From NCBI RefSeq assembly GCF_004348735.1, contig NZ_SMKT01000010.1:24465-88464 (forward strand): a stretch of DNA of 64,000 bases, in the 5' to 3' direction. Positions 25,912-35,558 of this stretch are shown piece after piece. Source of the stretch: Actinomadura sp. KC06 (GTDB lineage: Bacteria; Actinomycetota; Actinomycetes; Streptosporangiales; Streptosporangiaceae). Position numbers and translations under genes: made by a program. Position 1 is the first letter of the stretch. Each line of letters begins with the position of its first letter. The notes below the pieces were generated by a model, which saw only the letters and a list, made by a program, of their open reading frames with translations, had not been told where the DNA came from and made no database searches.

Positions 25912-27399
25912 TCAGTCCAGCTCGCCGGGGACGCGCAGCGCGGCGCGCAGCCGGTCGATGATCCAGGCGGGCTCGCCGCCCATGGTGAACGCGGCCGCGG
26001 TGCGGTGCCCGCCGCCGCCGAGCTCGACGCAGGCGCGTCCGACGTCGACCGAGCCCTTCGAGCGGGTCGACACGTACCACTCGCCCCGGTCGTTCTCCTT
26101 GCACACGACCGCGACCTCGGCCTCGTCGGTGCGCCTGAGCTGGTCGATGACGCCTTCGAGCTGGTCGTAGTCGACGTCGCGGGCGTCCCGGTCGGAGCGC
26201 GCGATCGTCGTCCAGACCAGGCCGCGGCCGCCCGCCGCGTCGCGCTCCAGCCGGGCCCGCGCCAGCGCGCCGGCGAGGACCTGCAGGTAGCCGAACGGCG
26301 CCCGGTCCCACAGCTCCCGGCTGACCGCCTCCGGCCGGACGCCCGCCGTCAGCAGCCGTCCCGCCAGGTCGTGGACCTCGGGCGTCGTGCACGGGTACTT
26401 GAACGAGCCGGTGTCGCTCGCCAGCCCCGCGTACAGGCCCTGCGCGATGTCGCGGTCGAGCGGGACGCCGAGCCTGCGGATCAGCTCCTCGACCAGCACC
26501 GCCGTGGCGGCGGCGTCCGGGTCGACGAGGCGCACCCCGCCGAACCCGGTGTTGGACGCGTGGTGATCGACCACGATCAGCGCTCCGGCCCGTCCGGCGG
26601 CGCCGGCGAGCGCGCCGAGCCGCGCCTGCCCGGCCGCGTCCAGCGAGATCATCAGCTCCGGCGCCTCGGGCATCCGCGCGGGCTCGACCAGCAGTTCCTG
26701 CCCGGGCAGGAAGCGCAGGATCGCGGGCACGGTGAACGGCTCCCCGAACGATGCCAGGCACCGCTTGCCCATCGCACGCAGCGCCTGCGCGAGCGCCAGC
26801 ATCGAGCCGAGCGCGTCCCCGTCCGGCGCCACGTGGCAGGCGAGGCAGACCTCCTCCGCCGCCCCGATCAGCTCGACGGCCCGTTCCCATTCCGACTCCC
26901 CGAGCACCCGGACCGCTTCACCGGATGCATGAGGCTCGGCCCCGACCGGCGGCTCACCGAACACGGCCGACGGCCCGACCGATGCGGACAGGTCGGCGAG
27001 CCCCGACTGCGCGCCGCCGGCGGCGGTAGGCGATTCGGCAGACGCGACCGATTCGGACAACGGTGGCTGCGCAGCAGGCGCAGAAGCTTCGACGGCCACG
27101 AACGCCTCGACCGACGCAGGTCGCTCGGCCGACGCAGGCCCCTCGGCCATCGTGACCGACTCGACCGGGCCGGGGGGCTCGATGGCGGCCAGGGGGTCGG
27201 ACGGCGCGGTCGGTTCGAGGACGGACGAGGGTTCGGTGGGTGCGGGCGGCTCGGCCGGGGTGACGGGTCTCGGGCGGAGGGCGCCGCCGCGTGGGATGAC
27301 GTCGTGGCCGTTCGCGGAATGCCCGTCCGCGTCGTGCAGCAGGCATTCCTCGCTCCAGCCGGCGCCCGGCGCGTCCGCGCGCCCCTCCGGTCCGCTCAC
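25912..27399 (-). CDS. DHH/DHHA1 phosphoesterase (NrnA-like) with long N-terminal extension
   Basis: 495 residues. The catalytic half resembles NrnA oligoribonuclease/pAp phosphatase: [12 protein letters not shown] (189-200) with the metal DxD, SLDAAG, VDHHASN (277-283), and the DHHA1 motif [11 protein letters not shown] near the C-terminus. Substrates in the family are nanoRNAs, pAp or cyclic dinucleotide products. The first about 160 residues are unusual: low complexity, rich in Ala, Glu, Pro, Ser and Val, with no fold. ATG 27399 overlaps the rbfA stop (ATGA), which favours the long form, though internal starts such as Met 84 remain possible. Confidence 0.88.
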   Translation of the reverse strand: MSGPEGRADAPGAGWSEECLLHDADGHSANGHDVIPRGGALRPRPVTPAEPPAPTEPSSVLEPTAPSDPLAAIEPPGPVESVTMAEGPASAERPASVEAFVAVEASAPAAQPPLSESVASAESPTAAGGAQSGLADLSASVGPSAVFGEPPVGAEPHASGEAVRVLGESEWERAVELIGAAEEVCLACHVAPDGDALGSMLALAQALRAMGKRCLASFGEPFTVPAILRFLPGQELLVEPARMPEAPELMISLDAAGQARLGALAGAAGRAGALIVVDHHASNTGFGGVRLVDPDAAATAVLVEELIRRLGVPLDRDIAQGLYAGLASDTGSFKYPCTTPEVHDLAGRLLTAGVRPEAVSRELWDRAPFGYLQVLAGALARARLERDAAGGRGLVWTTIARSDRDARDVDYDQLEGVIDQLRRTDEAEVAVVCKENDRGEWYVSTRSKGSVDVGRACVELGGGGHRTAAAFTMGGEPAWIIDRLRAALRVPGELD

Positions 27400-27929
27400 G
27401 ACGGCGGGCGTCCGGAACGGCCGTCCTCACCGTCCCCCGCGGCGTCGTGCCCGTCGAAGTCCGCGTCGTCTTCGTCGTCCTCGTCCTCGTCGAGGTCCTC
27501 GTCCTCGTCGGGGCCGTTCTCGCGGTACGGGTTCGCGTCACCGGCCGGAGAAGCGCCCTGCGCGGCCTTCGCCACTTCCGCGTCCTTGGCGCGGGCCTGC
27601 GCGAGGAGGTCGTCGATGTGCGCCGCGTTCTCCATCAGGGAGTCCATGACGAAGGTGAGGCTGGGCGTGTGCCGGACCCCGGTCTTCCTGCCCACCTCCG
27701 ACCGGATGACGCCCTTGGCGCTCTCCAGCGCGGCGGCGGTCTCGGCGCGTTCGCCGTCCGACCCGTAGACCGTGTAGTACACGGTCGCGTCGCGCAGGTC
27801 GTTGGTGATGCGGGTGTCCGTCACGGTCACGAAGCCAAGCCGCGGATCCTTGATCCGCCTCTCCAGCATCTCGGCCACGATCTGCTGGATGCGGTCGGCG
27901 AGCTTACGCGCCCGAGCTGCGTCCACCAT
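27396..27929 (-). CDS. rbfA: Ribosome-binding factor A
   Basis: 30S maturation factor that binds near helix 1 of 16S rRNA. 177 residues; the KH-like core is residues 1-120 ([48 protein letters not shown]). After that comes a 45-residue, strongly acidic Asp/Glu/Gly tail, longer than in E. coli; such acidic tails are seen in actinobacterial RbfA. ATG at 27929 with GGGAGTG upstream. Coupled to the DHH gene. Confidence 0.95.
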   Translation of the reverse strand: MVDAARARKLADRIQQIVAEMLERRIKDPRLGFVTVTDTRITNDLRDATVYYTVYGSDGERAETAAALESAKGVIRSEVGRKTGVRHTPSLTFVMDSLMENAAHIDDLLAQARAKDAEVAKAAQGASPAGDANPYRENGPDEDEDLDEDEDDEDDADFDGHDAAGDGEDGRSGRPPS

Positions 27930-28007
27930 GATCGCACTCCCTTTCTATGGTCTGACGACCCTTCCATGGTCTATCGATGACCCCGCCCGCGCTCCGTTTC
28001 GGCGCAG

Positions 28008-28304
28008 TCAGTCGTCGTCGTTGAAAAGCCGCTGCCGCGCGGACAGCAGCTCGATCTCCGGCCGTCCGGCCACGAACCGTTCGCACTGGTCGAGCACCTG
28101 GGTGCAGTTCGCGGCGCTGCCGGACACCACCGCCACCCCGATCTCCGCCCTGCGGTACAGGTCGTTGCCGCCGGTCTCGGCGACCGCCACCCCCGGGAAG
28201 TGCTTGTGCACCTCGGCGATGATCGGCCGCAGGACGGACCGCTTCTGCTTCAGCGAGCGGACGTCCCCCAGCAGCAGGTCGAGTGTCAGCGCACCCACGT
28301 ACAC
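28008..28304 (-). CDS. DUF503 protein (YlxP-like)
   Basis: 98 residues. The DUF503 signature is YVGALTLDLLLGDVRSLKQK followed by KRSVLRPIIAEV and the C-terminal ERFVAGRPEIELLSARQRLF. The family sits between infB and rbfA in many Gram-positives and is of unknown biochemical role, presumably ribosome-related. GTG at 28304 gives the family N-terminus; the frame extends upstream to 28397 with non-homologous sequence. Gap of 78 bp to rbfA. Confidence 0.88.
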   Translation of the reverse strand: MYVGALTLDLLLGDVRSLKQKRSVLRPIIAEVHKHFPGVAVAETGGNDLYRRAEIGVAVVSGSAANCTQVLDQCERFVAGRPEIELLSARQRLFNDDD

Positions 28305-28463
28305 CTGGTCGATCACCTCGGGATCTTCAGAAGATGGAACGACGGAGGTCACCCGCCGTGTTCCCGGCGGCACCCTGAAGCGGGATGAGCCGGACATGCC
28401 AGACGCCAGGCTAGAAGATCCGCCTGGCGCCGTGTCACCGATTGAACGATCACATCACCCGTT

Positions 28464-28500
28464 GCCGGAGATACCGCCGGGACACCGCCGGAGATACCGG
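28464..28500. repeat. Direct repeat of GCCGGAGATACCG next to the infB palindrome
   Basis: GCCGGAGATACCG occurs at 28464-28476 and at 28488-28500, 24 bp apart, with GCCGGGACACC between them. The second copy runs into the first arm of the 44-bp palindrome. Confidence 0.5.
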
Positions 28501-28539
28501 GACGCGGGGACGTCCGCGCGGACGTCCCCGCGTCCCGGT
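28496..28539 (-). terminator. 44-bp perfect palindrome behind infB (hairpin terminator or processing site)
   Basis: Positions 28496-28517 and 28518-28539 are exact reverse complements with no spacer. The first arm begins ACCGGGACGCGGGGACG and ends TCCGC. On the minus strand it starts 9 nt after the infB stop. It lacks a T-tract but would form an extremely stable stem. It separates infB from the DUF503-rbfA-DHH-truB genes. Confidence 0.75.
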
Positions 28540-28548
28540 CACGAGACT

Positions 28549-31500
28549 TCAGTCGCGGGGCTTCTCCCGCATCTCGAAGCACTCGATGACATCTCCGAGC
28601 TTGATGTCGTTGTAGCCCACGCCGATACCGCACTCGAAGCCCTCGCGGACCTCGGTCGCGTCGTCCTTGAAGCGGCGCAGCGACGACACCGTGAGGTTGT
28701 CGGAGACCACGACGCCGTCGCGGACGAGGCGGGCCTTGGCGTTGCGCTGGATGACCCCCGAGGTGACCATCGAGCCGGCGACGCTGCCGATCCGCGGCAC
28801 CTTGAAGATCTCGCGGATCTCCGCGGTGCCGAGCTGGACCTCCTCGAACTCCGGCTTGAGCATGCCCTTGAGGGCCGCCTCGATCTCCTCGATCGCCTGG
28901 TAGATGATCGAGTAGTACCGGATGTCGACGCCCTCGCGGTCGGCCAGATCCTGCGCGTTGCGCTCCGGCCGCACGTTGAAGCCGATGATGACCGCGCCCT
29001 CGGACGCCAGCGACAGGTTGACGTCGTCCTGGGTGATCGCGCCGACGCCGCGGCGGATGATCCGCAGGTTGACCTCCTCGCCCACGTCGATCTTGAGGAG
29101 GGAGTCCTCCAGCGCCTCGACGGAACCGGACACGTCGCCCTTGAGGATGAGCAGCAGCTCCTGCCGCTCGCCCCGCTCCAGGTCCTTGAACAGCTCTTCG
29201 AGGGAGCTGCTCTTGCGACTCTTGAGCAGTTCGGCGTTGCGCTTGCGCGCGACCCGCTTGTCGGCGATCTGCCGGGCGACCCGGTCGTCCTCGACGACGA
29301 GGAAGTTGTCGCCCGCGCCGGGCACGGCCGCGAGGCCGAGCACCAGCACCGGACGGGACGGGCCCGCCTCCTGGACGTTGTTGCCGTTCTCGTCGAGCAT
29401 CGCCCGGACGCGGCCGTGCGCCACGCCGCAGACGATCGAGTCGCCGACCTGGAGGGTGCCGCGCTGCACCAGCACGGTCGCCACGGCGCCCCGGCCCTTG
29501 TCCAGGTGGGCCTCGATGGCCGAGCCCTGGGCGGGCATGTCGGGGTTGGCCTTCAGGTCGAGCTCGGCGTCGGCGGTCAGGACGATCGCCTCCAGCAGCC
29601 CGTCGATGTTGAGCCGCTGCTTGGCGGACACGTCGACGAACTGGGTGGAACCGCCGAACTCCTCGGCGACCAGGCCGTACTCGGTGAGCTGCGCGCGCAC
29701 CTTGTTCGGGTCGGCGCCCTCGACGTCGATCTTGTTGACCGCGACGACGATCGGGACCCCGGCCGCGGTGGCGTGGTCGATCGCCTCGGTGGTCTGCGGC
29801 TTGACGCCGTCGTCGGCGGCGACCACCAGCACCACCAGGTCGGTGGTGTCGGCGCCGCGGGCCCGCATGGCGGTGAACGCCTCGTGGCCCGGGGTGTCGA
29901 TGAAGGTGATCTTGCGCTCTTCGCCGTCGACCTCGGTCTCGACCTGGTAGGCGCCGATGTGCTGGGTGATGCCGCCGGCCTCGCCCGCCTGCACGTTGGC
30001 GCTCCGGACGGCGTCCAGCAGCTTGGTCTTGCCGTGGTCGACGTGACCCATGACGGTGACCACCGGCGGACGGGACTGGAGGTTCTCCTCGCCGCCCTCG
30101 TCCTCGCCGTACTCGATGTCGAACGACTCGAGGAGCTCGCGGTCCTCGTCCTCGGGGCTGACGACCTGGACGTCGAAGTCCAGCTCGAGCCCGAGCGCCA
30201 TCAGGTCGTCGGGGTCGACGGACTGGGTCGCGGTGACCATCTTGCCGAGATGCATCATGATCGCGACGAGCGACGCCGGGTTGGCGCCGATCTTCTCGGC
30301 GAAGTCGGTCAGGGACGCACCCTGCGGCAGCCGGATGGTCTTGCCGTTGCCGCGCGGAGCGGAGACGCCGCCGACGGCGGGCGCCTGCATGTTCTCGAAT
30401 TCCTGACGGCGCGCCCGCTTCGACTTGCGCCCGCGTGCGGGGCGTCCGCCGGGACGGCCGAACGCGCCCTGCGTGCCGCCGCGACCGCGACCGCCGCCGC
30501 CCGGACGGGGACCGCCGAAGCCGGGACGTCCACCGCCGCCGCCTCCGGCGCCCGTGCGGGGACCGCCGAAGCCGCCGCCGGGACGGCCGCCGCCACCGGG
30601 ACCGCGACCGCCGCCGCCCGGACCGCGGCCACCGCCGCCGGGACCGCGACCGCCGCCGGGACCGCCGCGCCCTGGGGCGCCGCCGCCACCGCCGCCGGAA
30701 GGCCGCGAGGAAGGCATGTTCATCGGGCTCGGACGCGGGCCGCCCGGACGCGGCGGCATGCTGCCGCCGCCGGGGCTCGGCCGCGGGCCGCCGGGACCGG
30801 CGGCTCCGCCCGGCCTCGGACCGGGACGCGGGCCGCCCGGAGCGCCGCCGCCACCCGGGCGGTCACCGCCCTGGCGCGGACCCGGACGCGGGCCCGGCTT
30901 GGGCGCCTGGCCCATGCCGCTGGCGTTCGAGCTGAACGGGTTGTTGCCCGGACGTGGGCGTCCGGGGCCGCGGCCGCCGCCGTCGGAGCGGGGGCCGGGA
31001 CGCGGGCCCGGCTTGGGCGCGCGGGGACCCGGCTTCGGGCCGCCCGGCGCGCGGGTACCGGAACCGCCGGAACCGGACGCGGCCGGCGCGCTCGGGCCCT
31101 GCGCCGCGGGCGCGTCCACCGGCGTGCTCGGCACGGGCGGGACCGCGGGACGCGGCGGGGCCGGCTTAGCGCCGCCGCCGGGACCACCCGGACCGCCTTG
31201 ACCACCCTGACCGCCACCTGGGGCGGCCGGGGCGCCTGGGGCGCTCGGGGCCGGCTTGGGCGCGGGCGGGCGCGGCCCGGCGGGCCGCGGGGCCTGCTGC
31301 CGCGTGCCCTGAGAATCGGAGGGGCCGCCGGACGGTCCCGGACGCGGCGCGCCCGGACGCGGACCCGAAGGACGCTTCGGGGCGGCCCGCTTGTCCCCCT
31401 GCTGGGAGGACGACGAATTTGAGAAGGCTTCTTTCAGCCTGCGTTCGACCGGCGCCTCGATCGTGGAGGACGCTGACCTGACGAACTCGCCCATCTCTTT

Positions 31501-31572
31501 GAGCTTGGCCATGACGACCTTGCTCTCTACACCGAACTCCTTGGCGAGTTCGTACACCCGGACCTTGGCCAC
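28549..31572 (-). CDS. infB: Translation initiation factor IF-2
   Basis: GTPase that delivers fMet-tRNA to the 30S subunit and promotes subunit joining. 1007 residues: an IF2N domain at 1-55 ([15 protein letters not shown]), then a long disordered segment, about residues 65-400, built almost only of Gly, Pro, Arg, Ala and Ser. A second IF2N copy follows, and the GTP-binding domain starts near 505 with [16 protein letters not shown] and NKID. The C-terminal fMet-tRNA-binding domains complete it. The extended GPR-rich linker is typical of actinomycete IF-2. Positioned between rnpM and the DUF503 gene; the 44-bp palindrome follows. Confidence 0.98.
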   Translation of the reverse strand: MAKVRVYELAKEFGVESKVVMAKLKEMGEFVRSASSTIEAPVERRLKEAFSNSSSSQQGDKRAAPKRPSGPRPGAPRPGPSGGPSDSQGTRQQAPRPAGPRPPAPKPAPSAPGAPAAPGGGQGGQGGPGGPGGGAKPAPPRPAVPPVPSTPVDAPAAQGPSAPAASGSGGSGTRAPGGPKPGPRAPKPGPRPGPRSDGGGRGPGRPRPGNNPFSSNASGMGQAPKPGPRPGPRQGGDRPGGGGAPGGPRPGPRPGGAAGPGGPRPSPGGGSMPPRPGGPRPSPMNMPSSRPSGGGGGGAPGRGGPGGGRGPGGGGRGPGGGGRGPGGGGRPGGGFGGPRTGAGGGGGGRPGFGGPRPGGGGRGRGGTQGAFGRPGGRPARGRKSKRARRQEFENMQAPAVGGVSAPRGNGKTIRLPQGASLTDFAEKIGANPASLVAIMMHLGKMVTATQSVDPDDLMALGLELDFDVQVVSPEDEDRELLESFDIEYGEDEGGEENLQSRPPVVTVMGHVDHGKTKLLDAVRSANVQAGEAGGITQHIGAYQVETEVDGEERKITFIDTPGHEAFTAMRARGADTTDLVVLVVAADDGVKPQTTEAIDHATAAGVPIVVAVNKIDVEGADPNKVRAQLTEYGLVAEEFGGSTQFVDVSAKQRLNIDGLLEAIVLTADAELDLKANPDMPAQGSAIEAHLDKGRGAVATVLVQRGTLQVGDSIVCGVAHGRVRAMLDENGNNVQEAGPSRPVLVLGLAAVPGAGDNFLVVEDDRVARQIADKRVARKRNAELLKSRKSSSLEELFKDLERGERQELLLILKGDVSGSVEALEDSLLKIDVGEEVNLRIIRRGVGAITQDDVNLSLASEGAVIIGFNVRPERNAQDLADREGVDIRYYSIIYQAIEEIEAALKGMLKPEFEEVQLGTAEIREIFKVPRIGSVAGSMVTSGVIQRNAKARLVRDGVVVSDNLTVSSLRRFKDDATEVREGFECGIGVGYNDIKLGDVIECFEMREKPRD

Positions 31573-31706
31573 TGCACTCCCTACTCGGTCCGGGGGTGCG
31601 GCCTCCGGACCGTCGCTAACTTGCCGTACTCATAGCGGCGTGCTCATCGAGCGCTCATAGCAATCTCGACCTGCTTCCGACTAGACGTCGCTTACCTTCG
31701 GCCATA

Positions 31707-31991
31707 TCAGCCATCCTGCTGCTGCGCGGCGCGTGCCGCAAGCCGAGCCCGCAGCGCACCGGCGTCGAGCGGCCCCGGAAGGCGGAACGCCCTCGGGAAC
31801 GCCCGACGTCGCTCTGCGAGCTCGAGACATCCCGGATCGGGGTGCAGATGCGCGCCCCGTCCCGGCAGCCGCCCACGCGGATCGGGGACGATGACGCCCT
31901 CGACCACTACCAGGCGCAGCAAGTCGGACTTGACCGAACGAACCCGACAGCCCACACACGTGCGGACAGGGGCCGATCGGCCATGTGTCAT
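31707..31991 (-). CDS. rnpM: YlxR/RnpM family RNA-binding protein
   Basis: 94 residues with the family pattern RTCVGCRVRS, LLRLVV, DPRGRLPGRGAHLHPDPGCL and the basic ERRRAFPRAFR helix. B. subtilis YlxR has been shown to modulate RNase P RNA. ATG 31991 gives the family start; longer frame readings are not homologous. It starts 5 bp after nusA ends, in the conserved nusA-ylxR-infB order. Confidence 0.92.
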   Translation of the reverse strand: MTHGRSAPVRTCVGCRVRSVKSDLLRLVVVEGVIVPDPRGRLPGRGAHLHPDPGCLELAERRRAFPRAFRLPGPLDAGALRARLAARAAQQQDG

Positions 31992-31995
31992 GAGT

Positions 31996-33093
31996 CTACC
32001 GCGCCGACGCGTCGGCGGGACCGGTCGCATGCGCTCCTGGCGTAGAAGATCCAGATTCGCCGGGCTCGGCGGCCTTGGTGGCCGTTTCCCCGGACGCGGC
32101 GGACTGCCCCGGCGCGGCCCCCTGCTCGGGCTCGGTGTCGGACCTGATGTCGATCCGCCAGCCGGTGAGCCGGGCTGCCAGCCGGGCGTTCTGGCCCTCC
32201 TTGCCGATCGCGAGGGACAGCTGGTAATCGGGCACGATCACCCGGGCGACCCGGGCGTCGGCGTCGACCACCTCCACATGCGAAACCCGCGCGGGCGACA
32301 GCGCATTCCCGACGAACTCCGCCGGGTCCTCCGACCAGTCCACGATGTCGATCTTCTCGCCGTGCAGCTCGGCCATCACGTTGCGGACGCGGCTGCCGAG
32401 CGGGCCGATGCAGGCGCCCTTGGCGTTCACACCCGCCTTCCGGGAGCGCACCGCGATCTTGGTGCGGTGGCCGGCCTCGCGGGCGATCGCCGCGATCTCC
32501 ACGGTGCCGTCCGCGATCTCCGGGACCTCTAGCGCGAACAGCTTGCGCACGAGGTTCGGGTGCGTCCTGGACAGCTGGATGGACGGGCCGCGGTGGCCCT
32601 TGCGGACCTGCACGACGTAGGCGCGCAGCCGCTCGCCGTGCTCGTACTGCTCGCCGGGCACCTGCTCCTGCGGCGGCAGGACGGCCTCGATCTTGCCGAG
32701 GTCGACCAGCACGTTCCGCGGGTCCTTGCCCTGCTGGATGATGCCGCTGACGATGTCGCCCTCGCGTCCGGCGTACTCGCCGAACGTCAGCTCGTCCTCG
32801 GCGTCGCGGAGGCGCTGCAGGATCACCTGCTTGGCGGTGGTGGCCGCGATGCGCCCGAACCCCGTCGGGGTGTCGTCGTACTCTCCGACGGGCTCGCCTT
32901 CCTCGTCGGTCTCGGTCGCCCACACGGTGACGTGGCCGCTCTGGCGGTCCAGTTCGACGCGGGCCTTGGGGGCCGCGCCCTCCGTCCGGTGGTAGGCGAT
33001 CAGCAGAGCGTCTTCGATGGCCTTGACGGCCACGTCGAGCGAGATGTCCTTCTCGCTCTCCAGGCCCCGCAGGGCGGTCATGTCGATGTCCAC
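31996..33093 (-). CDS. nusA: Transcription termination/antitermination factor NusA
   Basis: 365 residues. The N-terminal RNA-polymerase-binding domain (1-125) contains [20 protein letters not shown] and the S1 domain [20 protein letters not shown]. Two KH domains follow, with [15 protein letters not shown] and [17 protein letters not shown]. The last about 45 residues are a disordered Gly/Ala/Ser/Glu tail; the E. coli acidic repeats are missing, as usual in actinobacteria. It affects pausing, termination and rRNA antitermination. ATG 33093; rimP ends 13 bp before it. Confidence 0.97.
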   Translation of the reverse strand: MDIDMTALRGLESEKDISLDVAVKAIEDALLIAYHRTEGAAPKARVELDRQSGHVTVWATETDEEGEPVGEYDDTPTGFGRIAATTAKQVILQRLRDAEDELTFGEYAGREGDIVSGIIQQGKDPRNVLVDLGKIEAVLPPQEQVPGEQYEHGERLRAYVVQVRKGHRGPSIQLSRTHPNLVRKLFALEVPEIADGTVEIAAIAREAGHRTKIAVRSRKAGVNAKGACIGPLGSRVRNVMAELHGEKIDIVDWSEDPAEFVGNALSPARVSHVEVVDADARVARVIVPDYQLSLAIGKEGQNARLAARLTGWRIDIRSDTEPEQGAAPGQSAASGETATKAAEPGESGSSTPGAHATGPADASAR

Positions 33094-33106
33094 GAGGTTC
33101 CCCCCT

Positions 33107-33751
33107 CTAGTCCGGCTCAGCCGGAGAACGCGTTCCCTCGGCCGTGCCCGCAGGGTGTTTGAACTCCACCTGCACTCGGCCGCGCCCCAGCTCGCCCAGG
33201 CCGAACCGCCGCCGGACGGTCTCCGTCGCGGCGGCCTTCGGCCCGGCCTTTCCCGGCCCGGCCGATTTCGGTCCAGCGGACTTGCCGCCCTTGGCCCCGG
33301 CTCCCTTGTTCCGGCGCTTCTGGACGACGTCGATCTCCACGGCCTCGTCGTCGGCCGCGACCACGCGGCCCTCGACCTGGCCTCCCTCGGTCAGCGGGGC
33401 GACGACCAGCCGGCCGACGGCACGGCGCCAGTGCCGCGGCTCGGTGAGGGGGCGGTCGACGCCCGGGGAGGTCACCTCCAGCACGTAGGGCGAGGTCCCC
33501 ATGACATCGGCGGCGTCGAGCAGCTCGGAGGCCGTCTCGCTGATCGCGGCGATGTCGTCGAGGCCGACGCCGTTGTCGCCGTCCACGACGACCCGCACGA
33601 GGCGGCGCCGGCCGGCGGGCCGCACGTCGACCTCCTCCAGGTCGAAGCCGGCCTCGCCCACCGCGGGCGCGAGCAGCCTGGTCAGCTCGGCGGCGTCGGC
33701 GCGCGCCGGGCGCCCCCCTTGAGCGCGGCCGCCGCGGGACTCGACGCTCAT
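33107..33751 (-). CDS. rimP: Ribosome maturation factor RimP
   Basis: Needed for 30S assembly. 214 residues with the N-terminal [20 protein letters not shown] and [17 protein letters not shown], and the C-terminal SH3-like barrel from [20 protein letters not shown]. The conserved SPGVDRPL is present. A 40-residue Lys/Ala/Gly/Pro insert interrupts the C-terminal barrel, longer than in most relatives. Start at 33751 with GGAGGA upstream. Divergent from the ferritin-like lipoprotein gene. Confidence 0.95.
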   Translation of the reverse strand: MSVESRGGRAQGGRPARADAAELTRLLAPAVGEAGFDLEEVDVRPAGRRRLVRVVVDGDNGVGLDDIAAISETASELLDAADVMGTSPYVLEVTSPGVDRPLTEPRHWRRAVGRLVVAPLTEGGQVEGRVVAADDEAVEIDVVQKRRNKGAGAKGGKSAGPKSAGPGKAGPKAAATETVRRRFGLGELGRGRVQVEFKHPAGTAEGTRSPAEPD

Positions 33752-33838
33752 GGGACCCTCCTCCTGTTGTGCCGCCAGCGACCTGTCGTGCCGCCTGCGG
33801 AGCGTGCCGCCTGCGATCGCGGACGTCGCCGCTCGTAC

Positions 33839-33852
33839 CTTGACACCTCAAG
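33839..33852. promoter_or_regulatory. Inverted repeat in the rimP/ferritin-like divergent region
   Basis: CTTGA-CACC-TCAAG lies in the AT-richer middle of the intergenic region, 88 bp upstream of rimP and about 150 bp upstream of the divergent start. It may be part of a promoter or an operator. No -10 could be placed with confidence. Confidence 0.3.
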
Positions 33853-33999
33853 ACTATCGACAGCCGGGGACCGCAGCGGTTTTTCGATCGGCTCACCGGC
33901 GCGGCGGATATGGAATGCTTGAGCAGGCCCGATGGACGAGTCCCGGGAGCCGGGCCGCAGAGGGCCGCCGCCACCACTCCACCGGGTGAGGAGACTCCC

Positions 34000-35049
34000 T
34001 TGCCAGAGGCCGTGTCGCGCCCGCCCGAATCCGTGTCCCGCCAGCCGGAATCCATGTCGTACCAGCCAGAGTCCGTGTCGCGTCCGCCAGAATCGGTGTC
34101 GCGGCGCGCGCTGCTGGGCCGGGGGGCGGCGCTGGGCGGGGGAGCGCTCGTCCTGCCGTGGCTGGTGGGCTGCGCGGCGGAGGCCGCGGCGCCGCGCGAG
34201 GACGTGCCGACGCTGGTCGGCGCGATCGCGTCCGAGCAGAACCTGATCGCCACTTATGAGGCGGCGCGGTCGGTGAACACGTCGCTGGCCGGACGGCTGG
34301 AGCCCGTCCTGGCCCATCACCGGGAGCATCTCGCCGTCCTGAAGCGCCATTACGTGCCGGGGTCGGGCGACCGGGCCGGCGAGGGCGGCGCCATCCCGGC
34401 TCCCAGCGCGTCCCCTGTGCCGCGGGGCGGCGCTGTCTTCGTGGTGTTGCGGGAGGCGGAGGAGCGCGCCGCCGAGGAGCGCAGGGCCGAGGCCGCCAAG
34501 GCGGCTCCGGGGCTGGCCCAGCTGCTGGCGAGCATCGGCGCGTGCGAGGCGGGCCATGCCATGAGGGTGAAGGGGCAGGCCCCGCGGGTGCGGTCGAAGT
34601 CCGGCGCAGAGGCCGTCCAGTCGGCGCTGGCCGCCGAGCACGCGGCGGTGTACGGGTACGGGGTGCTCGGGGCGCGGCTGCAGGGGCCGCTCCGGCAGAC
34701 CGCGAAAGCCGTCTGGAACGCCCACCGTGCCCAGCGCGACACGCTGATCTCGCTTCTGTCCGGCACACCGGTCGCCGCGGCGGCCGTCTACGAGCTGCCG
34801 GTCAAGGTCACCTCGGTGCGCAGCGCCGCTCAGCTCGCGGCGGCCTTGGAGGACGATCTGGTCCCCGCCTACATCGGTCTCGTCGGCGTCTCAGCCCCTG
34901 ACCTGCGGGCCTTCGCCGCCGACGGCGCGCAGCGGGCCGCGGCGCGATCGGCCGCCTGGCGCGGCAAGGCGGGCGCGCCGATGCCGCGGGACGCGTTTCC
35001 CGGGCTGCCGTCCTCGGCGCTTTCCCCGCGCTCCGAATCGGGTGAGTGA
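34000..35049 (+). CDS. Ferritin-like DUF4439 lipoprotein with Tat-type signal and N-terminal heptad repeats
   Basis: 349 residues from TTG 34000, which has GAGGAG 6 bp upstream. An N-terminal run of 7-residue repeats, SVSRPPE-like, is followed by a twin-arginine signal (SVSRRALLGRGAALGGGAL) and a lipobox LVGC, so the protein is probably a Tat lipoprotein. The mature part is the helical DUF4439 ferritin-like domain with ASEQNLIATYE, HREHLAVLKRHY and AALAAEHAAVYGYG. Function in actinobacteria is unknown. It is divergent from rimP, where relatives also keep a DUF4439 gene. Other starts are possible, including ATG 33910, 34054 or the GTG of any repeat. Confidence 0.75.
   Translation: MPEAVSRPPESVSRQPESMSYQPESVSRPPESVSRRALLGRGAALGGGALVLPWLVGCAAEAAAPREDVPTLVGAIASEQNLIATYEAARSVNTSLAGRLEPVLAHHREHLAVLKRHYVPGSGDRAGEGGAIPAPSASPVPRGGAVFVVLREAEERAAEERRAEAAKAAPGLAQLLASIGACEAGHAMRVKGQAPRVRSKSGAEAVQSALAAEHAAVYGYGVLGARLQGPLRQTAKAVWNAHRAQRDTLISLLSGTPVAAAAVYELPVKVTSVRSAAQLAAALEDDLVPAYIGLVGVSAPDLRAFAADGAQRAAARSAAWRGKAGAPMPRDAFPGLPSSALSPRSESGE
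34012..34104 (+). repeat. 21-nt tandem repeat inside the DUF4439 gene
   Basis: Units begin at 34012, 34033, 34054, 34075 and (partial) 34096. Each starts GTGTC or ATGTC and encodes a variant of SVSRPPE, directly before the twin-arginine signal. Every unit offers a potential start codon. Confidence 0.8.
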
Positions 35050-35135
35050 TCTTCCGCACCCCGGGAACGAAGTGCCCGATTTATCGCGTTCATCCTTTTA
35101 CATGGGGATGACTCGGGGGAGGAGTCCAGATCGGC

Positions 35136-35459
35136 ATGACCACGATTCCGCAGGGGAGCGCCCTCGATGAACTCCGGGCGGCCTACCACGAACAGCTGAC
35201 GCAGCTCGCCGCCGAGCGCGACGCCGCCCGGCGCCAGGCGCGCAGGGCCCAGGCCCAGGCCGACGTGGCGCGGGCCGATCTCGCCAGTTTGAAGAGCCGC
35301 GTCCACGAGCTGCTGAACGCCGCCGCACGGCACCTTCCGGACCTTCCGGCCGTGGAGGCTCCCGCGGCGCAGCGGGCCCTTCCGGCCGCGTCCGGCTCCG
35401 CCGGTTCTGACGAGTCTGGTTCCGCTGAGTCCGGTGAACGTCCCGCCCGAGCCGCCTGA
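35136..35459 (+). CDS. Coiled-coil hypothetical protein, 107 residues
   Basis: ATG 35136 with GGGGAGGAG about 15 bp upstream. Residues 10-65 are Ala/Arg/Glu/Gln-rich with regular spacing (YHEQLTQLAAERDAARRQAR) and should form a long helix or coiled coil. The C-terminal 40 residues are Ser/Glu/Gly/Ala-rich and disordered. No domain recognised. A pair of hairpins follows the stop. Confidence 0.6.
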   Translation: MTTIPQGSALDELRAAYHEQLTQLAAERDAARRQARRAQAQADVARADLASLKSRVHELLNAAARHLPDLPAVEAPAAQRALPAASGSAGSDESGSAESGERPARAA

Positions 35460-35469
35460 CCCGGGAGGA

Positions 35470-35526
35470 ACGGCCCCGACAAGGGCCGTCGGAGACCGCC
35501 GGGAACGCCTGTTCCCGGCGGTCTCC
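35470..35526 (+). terminator. Two consecutive hairpins after the coiled-coil gene
   Basis: ACGGCCC-N6-GGGCCGT (35470-35489) is immediately followed by a perfect 16-bp stem with a GCCT loop, GGAGACCGCCGGGAAC and its complement (35491-35526). No U-tract. It probably ends the upstream transcript before the methyltransferase gene. Confidence 0.75.
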
Positions 35527-35558
35527 GCCGTCCGGGACGAGGCTGTAAGGTCGGGCGA

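Noticed and set aside
30425..31400. Repetitive GC-rich region as a CRISPR or mobile repeat
   Set aside because: It encodes the Gly/Pro/Arg-rich linker of IF-2 in frame; there are no spacers or regular repeat length.
27802..31422. Long plus-strand open frame opposite infB and rbfA
   Set aside because: Antisense shadow of IF-2; its Ala/Gly/Thr-rich end mirrors the Gly/Pro/Arg linker of IF-2.
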